The notes under the pieces: model-generated
What the model saw: the letters and a program-made list of their open reading frames with translations, nothing else
Database searches by the model: none
What the model was told of the DNA's origin: nothing
Position numbers and translations under genes: made by a program
Shown here: positions 1 through 6,264 of the stretch, in pieces
How positions within the stretch are numbered: position 1 is the first letter of the stretch
Layout: every line of letters begins with the position of its first letter
DNA from: an uncultured Mycoplasmataceae bacterium
GTDB taxonomy: Bacteria > Bacillota_I > Bacilli_A > Mycoplasmatales > Mycoplasmoidaceae
Direction of reading: 5' to 3'
DNA: 7,822 bases
Assembly (NCBI GenBank): GCA_949289925.1
Contig: CASEPW010000025.1
Location: 1-7,822 of the forward strand

Positions 1-5
1 ATAAA

Positions 6-29
6 GTGTAAAGTATTTTTACTTTACAC
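6..29 (-). terminator. Rho-independent-type terminator of the nucleoside importer operon
   Basis: A perfect 10-bp stem, GTGTAAAGTA (6-15) with TACTTTACAC (20-29), encloses a TTTT loop (AAAA on the transcribed minus-strand sense). In the minus direction the stem is followed by TTTAT up to the window edge, the start of a possible U-tract. It lies 25 bp after the stop codon of the last operon gene. The stem has only three G-C pairs, which is usual for an AT-rich mollicute. It could also act on a converging transcript from outside the window, since a hairpin is symmetric and A residues follow it on the other side. Confidence 0.75.
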
Positions 30-54
30 CTTAAAAAATATATATTTTTTATAA

Positions 55-1026
55 TTACCTTGCAGTTTTATCAAAATGCAATCCAAGTGCTTGTGGAGCA
101 ACACTTTTTCTTGAGAATATTGCAAGTGCTAATAATGATAATATAAATGGTATTGCTTTTCCAACATATTTTAAACCATTTAAAGAACTATTATTAAATA
201 ATAATTTTATAATGTTATCATTTTCAAAGATTCTAACTAATATAGCAAAGATAATTGATGCAATTGTAATTAGAGGCATCTTTCATGCACCAGCAACAAC
301 TATACCTAATGCTAAGAAGCCTAGTCCTGCTACACCACCATCAAATGTGATTGATCCTCCAACACTTGGTCCACCATATGCAAATATACTACCTGCAAGT
401 GCAGCCAATACTCCTGATATCATTATTCCAATTCATTTATATTTATTAACATCTAAACCTTGAGCATCAACTGCATTTGGATTATCTCCCACAGCTTTAA
501 ATCTTAAACCAAATCTAGTTTTTGAAATTAAAAATCATAAAATTCCAACAATAACTAACACTATAAATAAAATAATAAATACATCTCCGAATAATGAACC
601 TGAAATATGGAAAAGAGATGAATAATTAGGTGTTAATTTTTGATATATACCACCTGAAATCGCAGAACCCAATGGACCTGTTAAAAATGTTGCAAGACCT
701 GCCATTAATAAATTTATTGCTGTACCTGCAATAGTGTGGTCACATTTTGTTTTAATAACAAGAAAACCAAATAATCAACTTAATAAAATTGATATTATCA
801 TTGCCAATAACATAGGTAGTGGGAATGATGCATTTGATAGAGGTTGTAATATTTGAGCAAAGATAGAGAATATAAAAGCCCCGAATATCATTTGTCCTTC
901 AATAGCTATATTAACAATACCTACTCTATTACAAAAATATCCAGCTAATGATGCCAAACATAAAATTGAAAATAAAAGAATAGCACTATTAATAATACTA
1001 GATCAATCTGCTCCTCAAGTTAGCAT
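55..1026 (-). CDS. nupQ: Nucleoside ABC importer, permease subunit 2 (NupQ/YufQ-like)
   Basis: This is a membrane-spanning permease of the branched-chain amino acid/nucleoside ABC family (BPD_transp_2). It would pair with permease 1 to form the channel through which the ABC ATPase drives nucleoside uptake. Read with TGA = Trp it is 323 residues, normal for NupQ. Family marks are NRVGIVNIAIEGQ (residues 33-45, the conserved G-x-x-N-I-x-x-E-G-Q element), GLRFKAVGDNPNAVDAQG in the cytoplasmic coupling loop, and a glycine-rich FDGGVAGLGFLALGIVVAG segment near the C-terminus. About eight hydrophobic segments are visible. In-frame TGA codons include Trp4 and Trp8 and the one at 283-285 before KMPLI. 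The ATG at 1026 is chosen because GGAGGT lies five bases upstream (1032-1037) and the protein then starts like its relatives. The start overlaps the permease 1 stop by 7 nt, suggesting translational coupling. The symbol is by homology and gene order; the substrate is inferred. Confidence 0.92.
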
Positions 1027-2858
1027 GCTTTACCTCCATTCTTAATAATTTCATTATTATATTCAGCAAGAGTATTAAATAATTGTTCTCTAACACCAAC
1101 ATCATTAATGTCTTTTTTAATCATTTTTATAGCATTTTGATTTATTTTATTTAGTTTTTGATCAAAAGATTTATATGTTAATATAGTTTCACTTGTTAAT
1201 AATTTTTGAGAAATATTTATAGAATATTGTTTTGAATATTTTTTCTCAATTCTTTTGTTATTGTTAGTTTTTCATTCTTTATTTTGTTTAACCGATTTAG
1301 TTATTATCTTGTTTCTTCTTTCAATATCATTCAATAATAACTTATCAATAAATGATTTGTCATTTTTACCTTTTTTAATCAATTCATTTTCAAATGAAAT
1401 TTTTGATTTTTGTTTAGAAACATACAATGTTAATTTTTCATCATAATATGATTCTTGTTGTTCTTTACTTAATTTTATATATTTTTGTGGTCTTAATTTT
1501 AATAACATTCATTCGTTTATTGCATCTTCTTTATATTTATTTTTTGCAATATTAATTTCATGTAAATAATCATCTAAAATTTCATCAATAGAATTGTATG
1601 AAGATCTTTCTTCTTGGAAAGCATTATCAATAATTTCACTATCTAAACGTTCTTCTTTTAAATTAACATTTTTGTAAACTGAATAAATAGATTTATATTT
1701 TGAAATAATTGAGTCTATTTTATTTTCATAAACATTGTATGATTTATCAACTTCTGATGCATATCTTTTCTTTAAAATATAGATTCATGGTCTATATTTA
1801 TACATTATTACTGTTAATGAAGCTCCTAGCATTAATAATCCAATAATTACATCATTAAATACTGGAGACATTGGTAAGAATGAAGATGATGTTTTAAATA
1901 AACCAATAATTGCTGAAACTGCAATTATACCTATTGGATTATTACTTGCAATTAAACCAACTGCAATACCATTAAAACCCTCAACTGGAACAATAACATT
2001 AATAATTGTTGCAGGAATATTAGGTGTTCTTGCTGTATATAGTATAACTGCTAACACTCCAGATAATGCTCCTGATATAGCAAATGTTGCTAATTTAATT
2101 ACATTAACATTGTAACCAGCATATCTTGAACCTTCTAAAGATAAACCTGTTGAATTAATTTTATGACCAAAAACTGTGTATTTAGATAAGATTAATAAAA
2201 TTGTTGCAACAATAACAACTATAATGATTGCTGGTATTCAACCTGCAATATTTCCTGCACCTAATGTAAATTGAGCAGGAATATCTTTTGATGCAGTCAT
2301 TTGTGAATAGTCTAGACTATTACTATATCAAGCGCTTATAACAAAGAAACCTATCAATAGAATTATTCAATTTAAAATAATTGCACTAACTACAGAATTA
2401 ACTTTTAAATATCTTTCCATGGCACCTGTAATTAATGCAACAATTGCTCCAACAGACATTGCAATAAATAAAGAAAATATTTGTCCTATAAATGGAGGGA
2501 ACATTACATCTTTTAATGCATTTGTAACAATTAATAAAGTCACCCCTGCAGCATACATTTGTCCTGAAATACCTATATTAAAGATACCTGCTTTAAATGC
2601 AAAAGAAAATGCAAATGCTGCTAATGCAAATACAGATAGCATATAAGCAAATTTTTCTGGTTCATTAATAAATGCAGCAGTAAATAATATTCTTAATGTT
2701 TCAAAAGGATCATAACCAAACATTGCAGCAATCAAGGAAGCTATAATTGTTGAACCAATTATTGCAATTGTTGCAATTATAATACTTTTAGTGGTAGATT
2801 TTCTCTTACGACTATATTTAAATGAATCTTTAATCAACTGAGTTTTCAACTTATTCAT
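1020..2858 (-). CDS. nupP: Nucleoside ABC importer, permease subunit 1 (NupP/YufP-like) with long C-terminal tail
   Basis: This is the first channel-forming permease of the nucleoside ABC importer. Read with TGA = Trp it is 612 residues, far longer than a Bacillus-type NupP of roughly 350. Residues 1-24 are a basic cytoplasmic start (K/R-rich). Residues about 25-355 form the membrane core with family motifs: FKAGIFNIGISGQ (88-100), a cytoplasmic loop with GLSLEGSRYAGYN, and PVEGFNGIAVGLIASNNPIG near the end. After MYKYRPW (to residue 358) the hydrophobic part stops, and residues 359-612 are a hydrophilic Lys/Glu/Asn/Ser-rich tail with no membrane segment. The reading frame is continuous from core to tail, with TGA only as Trp, so the tail is one protein with the core. 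The start has AGGAAAGGA a few bases upstream and follows the ATPase stop by one base. Membership of the family is clear; the role of the tail is unknown. Confidence 0.9.
1023..1787 (-). other. Hydrophilic C-terminal extension of permease 1 (residues 358-612)
   Basis: About 255 residues follow the last membrane segment of permease 1. They are rich in Lys, Glu, Asn, Asp, Ser and Ile/Leu, with long charged helical-looking stretches such as KKGKNDKSFIDKLLLNDIER, and have no hydrophobic span. The last membrane segment ends with basic residues (YKYRPW, then KKRY), which suggests the tail lies in the cytoplasm, beside the ATPase. I recognise no known domain. Some coiled-coil character is likely from the heptad-like spacing of Ile/Leu, but this is a judgement by eye. 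From memory, some mycoplasma homologues are also longer than the Bacillus protein, so a tail as such may be common in the group. Confidence 0.75.
1032..1037 (-). promoter_or_regulatory. Ribosome binding site of permease 2
   Basis: GGAGGT on the minus strand, five bases before the ATG at 1026. It is a near-perfect Shine-Dalgarno sequence and lies inside the last codons of permease 1 (encoding its Gly-Gly). It fixes the start of permease 2 and fits coupled translation. Confidence 0.85.
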
Positions 2859-2859
2859 A

Positions 2860-4662
2860 TTAATCCTTTCCTGCCATCAATTGACCAATATATGATTTTG
2901 TCATTTTTTGAGTATCACCTACATCAATAAATGAATTATTGTACATAACTGCAATTGTGTCTGCTAGCGATAAAATTTCATCTAGTTCATAAGATATTAA
3001 TAAAACTGCTTTACCTTTTTCCTTTTCTCTCATGATTTGATAGTGAACGTATTCAATAGCACCCAAATCAAGTCCTCTTGTCGGTTGAACTAATATTACT
3101 AAATCATGTTCGTTAGTTATTTCTCTACCTATGATTAGCTTTTGTTGGTTACCACCTGATAATAATCTTGCTGGAGCTGTTCCTCTAGTTGTACCTCTAA
3201 CATCATATTTTTTAATTAACATTCTTGCAAATTCTTTAATTTGATAAAAATTAATAAAACCAAATTTTGAATAAGGCTCATTTGAAATAGAATTTGTAAC
3301 AGTATTCATATAAATAGGAAGATCAAGAATTAATCCGTGTTTATGTCTATCTTCAGGAATATGAGATATCCCTGCATCTTTTCTTTCTTTAACACTATAT
3401 GAACTAATATCTCTACCTAATATTTTAATTTGTGCATTTTTAATCTTCATAAGTCCTGAAAGGATTAATGCAAGTTCTGATTGCCCATTTCCTTCTACAC
3501 CTGCAATAGCAAATATTTCTCCAGATCTAATTTTGAAATTAATGTCATCAATTTTTTCTTTAGAACTAAATTCTTTATTGAAATTATATAAAATAGATTT
3601 TTTTGCTGAAAATTTTGTTGCTGTATCCATGTTATCTGAATTTTTATTTAATTTTTCATTTCATTTTTTAATTTCAGAATTAATTTTATTTCTAAAACTT
3701 AATTTTAAATTTTCCATTTTTTCAAAATTACTATCTACTATTTTTTTATTCTCACTATTAGCAATCGAGTTATTTATTAGTTTTCTTAATTTTTTAACTT
3801 CTGGATATTTAATATTAAATAATAAATTATTAGGTAATGAGTGTTTTGGAATTTTTAAATTATTAACTTCAAAAATAACTTTAGCATTTTGATCTAGAGT
3901 AGTATTATTTTTAATTTGATTAATTTTTTTACCAACCATTAATTCTGCCATTTCAGAAATAGTTTTATCTTTAACATCAAAATCACAAATATATTTACCA
4001 CGTCTAATAACTGTTGCTCTATCTGCAACCTCTTTTATTTCTCCAAATTTATGTGTAATAATAATTATTGTTTTGCCATCTTTTTTAAAATCTAATAACA
4101 TATTCAAAAATTGTTTTATTTCATCTTGACTTAATACTGCAGTAGGTTCATCAAAAATTAAAATATCAGAATCCTTAAATAGCAATTTAAGAATTTCTGT
4201 TTTTTGTTGTTGACCAACAGTTAAATTTAAAGCTTTAGCATTTAGACTTACATTAAATTTATATTTTTTAATTAAATTTTGTAATTTTTCTCTTGCTTCT
4301 TTATGTTTTAACATTCCAAATCTATTGCAATCTTCAGAACCTAAAATAATATTTTCATATACAGTATAAGTAGGTACCAATTTAAAATGTTGATGAACCA
4401 TTCCTAATCCTACTGATGCAGCATCTTTAGCTGAAGAAAAATATACATTTTTGTCATTTATTCTAATAGTTCCTTGATCTTGATTATAGATACCAAATAA
4501 TATAGACATAAGTGTAGACTTACCTGCACCATTTTCTCCTATAATAGCATGTATTTCATTATGTTTAACTTTTAAATTAATTCCATCATTAGCAATTACT
4601 TTTCCGTTAAGAAAAGATTTATGAATATCAATCATTTCTATAGCATACTTAGGTGCACTCAT
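2860..4662 (-). CDS. nupO: Nucleoside ABC importer, double ATP-binding subunit (NupO/YufO-like)
   Basis: This is the cytoplasmic ATPase that powers the importer, with two nucleotide-binding domains in one chain of 600 residues (about 510 is usual for NupO). Domain 1 is canonical: Walker A GENGAGKST (42-50), Q-loop Gln91, signature LTVGQQQ (147-153), Walker B DILIFDEPT (166-174) and His204 in the H-loop. Domain 2 is the degenerate kind typical of sugar/nucleoside importers: Walker A-like GVEGNGQS (388-395) with Gln instead of Lys, PEDRHKHGL (436-444), signature LLSGGNQQK (500-508) and LVQPTRGLD (524-532) with Gln in place of the catalytic Glu. The extra length is a Lys/Asn-rich insert at about 273-362. 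The frame is continuous through TGA at 3661-3663 (Trp334). The start is ATG at 4662 with AAAGGG upstream; its A is shared with the TAA of the binding-protein gene. Only domain 1 should hydrolyse ATP well. The nucleoside substrate is inferred from relatives and context. Confidence 0.93.
2864..2872 (-). promoter_or_regulatory. Ribosome binding site of permease 1
   Basis: AGGAAAGGA on the minus strand, five bases before the ATG at 2858. It lies within the last codons of the ATPase gene (MAGKD end), so permease 1 is probably translated by ribosomes finishing the ATPase. Confidence 0.75.
3577..3846 (-). other. Lys/Asn-rich insertion in the second nucleotide-binding domain of the ATPase
   Basis: Residues about 273-362 of the ATPase. 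The second domain begins normally with VIFEVNNLKIP (262-272), which in relatives leads within a few residues into a strand and then the GEI element. Here about 90 residues rich in Lys, Asn, Ser and Ile are inserted before KIDDINFKIRSGEI resumes. No motif or membrane segment is seen, and base composition is even richer in A/T than the flanking domain sequence. The insertion would project from the beta-sheet subdomain, not from the ATP site. Confidence 0.7.
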
Positions 4663-6176
4663 TATTTACTACCCTTTCTTGGAATATTTATTCCCATATT
4701 TTTATAATAATTAACTAACCCATTATATGCAGATTCTGAAAATGATCCATCAAATAATACTGAAGTAGGTGTAGATAAAATAATTTTTATTTTATTACTA
4801 TCTGCTTGATCATCTTTTTTAATAAAACCTTTTAAATTTAATGCTTCAACTGGTTTACCATCGATATATGAATCTTTAGAATAATTATTTGAATCTAATA
4901 CATTAAAGAAACTTTGTCTTAAATATTGATATGAATAAGTATTATCTTTATTTTCGGTAATACCTAATTTAGGGAAAACATATTTCATATTTTCAGCTTG
5001 GTTATATTTTGTATCAAGAGAAGGATCTGAGCCACCTAACTTAATTGCTCTATCAAAATATGAATATCCTGCTTCAGACACACCAACACATTTATTTTCA
5101 ATATTACCTACTGCAACTGTACCAAAACCTCCTACATTATTACTATCAATGAATTCTTTATATTCATTTGCATCTTCAGAATTAGGTAATTTATTACCAT
5201 TATTAATTATTTTTAAAGCTTTTTCAACTGCAATTGATAAATTCTTTTCAGATGAAAATTGTACATATTTTCCATTACCTATTGGTTGACCATTATTAGT
5301 AAAATTTAAAGGTTGATTTAATGCATCATTTTCAACTGGAGAGTCTACACCAATTAATATTGTTTTTTTATTTAATTCAATTATTTTCTTTTGTGCAGAT
5401 CAAACTTGTGGACCAGCAACAGGCATAAATGCATCAATATCATCTAATTGTAAATAACTATTAATTATTGCATCACCATCACCTGGACCAAATCCACCTG
5501 AAAAATTCTCTTTAGCGATATTGATTGAATTTGGTGCAACTATCTCAACAGGTTTTAGTGTTTTTAATTCATATGTTTTACCTGCAACATTATCATTAAA
5601 TCATTTAATACCAGCTTCCATTCCTCCCATAAAAGAAGTAACTGAATCATATGGTAAACCTCCATACATTCCAAATGTTAATTTATCACCATCTTTGCCA
5701 CTTGGAGCAAATACTGATTGATAATCATTTAAAAACATACATAAAGAAATTCCAGTTTGTATTGAACCTAAATCTGTTCTAAAAGTTATAGATCATGTAT
5801 TTTGTGCACCATAATCTAATAACGGTTTACCATCACTACCATTTATTGGTTTAAAATCAGAATCAACTTGAGTTGTAATTGCTTCATCTAATAATAAAAA
5901 TCCAAGATTTTTTACTTTTTCTGGATAATTTTTAAATAATTCAATAAGTGGAGATTTGTGTGTAAAACCAGGAGCAATAATTGCTTCTGCTCCTAAATAT
6001 TGAGCTGATAAATAAGCAGAAATGAATCCGTCTGTATCACCTGTAATAGGATTTCTATAATATTTATAATAAGGGTTAGCCTTACTCATTCCAAAGTATC
6101 CACCAACAATAGCCGATGGTATAACTAAACAAGTTGCACCAATGATAATGTTTTTTATCAATTTACGACTAACCAT
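4662..6176 (-). CDS. nupN: BMP/PnrA-family nucleoside-binding protein, apparently circularly permuted
   Basis: This is the extracellular substrate-binding subunit that would capture nucleosides for the importer; 504 residues with TGA = Trp. Residues 1-9 are basic, 10-30 hydrophobic (signal or membrane anchor). The chain then enters the BMP fold at its second strand: YYKYYRNPITGDTDGFISAY (36-55), AEAIIAPGF (63-71), GFLLLDEAI (the strand that bears a ligand-contacting Asp in PnrA-type proteins), FRTDLGSIQTGISL, FGMYGGLPYDSVTSFMGGME, then TILIGVDSP. The first BMP strand-helix unit, normally directly after the signal, is absent there but appears at the C-terminus as KIKIILSTPTSVLFDGSFSE continuing SAYNGL (residues 462-487). 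A polar stretch (about 385-461) links the two. Cys16 has Gly-Ala-Thr before it, not a standard lipobox, and the chain stays hydrophobic after it. The start at 6176 has GAGGT four bases upstream and a strong promoter. The symbol rests on family and operon position only. Confidence 0.85.
4665..4793 (-). other. Relocated first strand-helix unit of the BMP fold (C-terminal residues 462-504)
   Basis: The last 43 residues of the binding protein contain a beta strand (KIKIILS), a loop, and FDGSFSESAYNGLVNYYKNM (475-494). This matches what I know of the start of mature BMP proteins, which reads roughly as hydrophobic strand, D-[DNK]-[KG]-S-F-N-Q-S-A-Y-E-G-L, then a helix ending in N-G-I. In ordinary members it is N-terminal and followed directly by a strand like YYKYYRNP, which here starts at residue 36. 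The end, GINIPRKGSK, stops where that next strand should begin. Confidence 0.75.
4671..4680 (-). promoter_or_regulatory. Ribosome binding site of the ATPase gene
   Basis: AAGAAAGGGT on the minus strand, eight bases before the ATG at 4662 and inside the last codons of the binding-protein gene (encoding RKG). It supports the chosen start of the ATPase and translational coupling through the TAATG junction. Confidence 0.65.
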
Positions 6177-6180
6177 TAAA

Positions 6181-6185
6181 ACCTC
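6181..6185 (-). promoter_or_regulatory. Ribosome binding site of the binding-protein gene
   Basis: GAGGT on the minus strand, four bases before the ATG at 6176. It decides the start of the binding protein. An earlier ATG overlapping it (6184-6186) opens only a three-codon frame, ATG AGG TTT TAA, that ends one base short of the real start codon. Confidence 0.75.
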
Positions 6186-6194
6186 ATTTTTTAT

Positions 6195-6222
6195 ATTATA
6201 GCAACTTATATATATAAGTCAA
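6195..6222 (-). promoter_or_regulatory. Promoter of the nucleoside importer operon
   Basis: On the minus strand the -35 box is TTGACT (6222-6217), the spacer is 16 bp, and the -10 box is TATAAT (6200-6195) preceded by TGC, giving an extended -10. This is close to the sigma-A consensus. Transcription would begin near 6188, only about a dozen bases before the ATG at 6176, so the leader holds the ribosome binding site and nothing else; there is no room for a riboswitch. Confidence 0.85.
6204..6219. promoter_or_regulatory. Perfect 16-bp palindrome filling the promoter spacer (candidate operator)
   Basis: ACTTATATATATAAGT is its own reverse complement over all 16 bases. It occupies the spacer and the edge of the -35 box of the importer promoter, where a bound dimeric repressor would block RNA polymerase. 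The centre is a TA repeat, so part of the symmetry could arise by base composition; the ACTT/AAGT ends are the more informative part. No regulator is encoded in the window. Confidence 0.5.
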
Positions 6223-6224
6223 TA

Positions 6225-6242
6225 AAAACTATAAATAGTTTT
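6225..6242. repeat. Short inverted repeat between the permease gene and the importer promoter
   Basis: AAAACTAT (6225-6232) and ATAGTTTT (6235-6242) are 8-bp inverted arms with AA between them, just upstream of the -35 box. On the minus strand the second arm is followed by TATTG after a run of T, so it could be a weak terminator for the purine-base permease transcript, or a second half of a regulatory region. With a single G-C pair per stem and a two-base loop it would be an unstable hairpin. Confidence 0.4.
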
Positions 6243-6264
6243 AAAATTTTAAATTTAGTTAAGA

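Noticed and set aside
212..463. Plus-strand open frame with Pro/Ala-rich sequence
   Set aside because: Antisense to the glycine-rich C-terminal part of permease 2; the Pro and Ala arise from reading GGN and GCN codons backwards.
1020..2858. Permease 1 as a pseudogene or as separate small genes
   Set aside because: The breaks are all TGA codons in a single frame, read as Trp in this code. No TAA/TAG stop or frame shift interrupts the gene, and no ribosome binding site precedes the internal ATG at 1508.
2860..3630. Loss of activity in the second ATPase domain because Walker A Lys and Walker B Glu are replaced by Gln
   Set aside because: GxEGNGQS and QPTRGLD are the normal state of the second domain in NupO-type ATPases, so it is a family feature and not decay.
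3533..3892. A 119-codon open frame on the plus strand, hydrophobic and Phe/Leu-rich
   Set aside because: It is antisense to the Lys/Asn-rich insert of the ATPase; AAA and AAT codons read backwards give TTT and ATT. No ribosome binding site and no family resemblance.
6177..6264. A purine riboswitch in front of the importer operon
   Set aside because: The promoter sits so close to the start codon that the leader is only about a dozen bases long, and no aptamer-like conserved core is visible in the gap.
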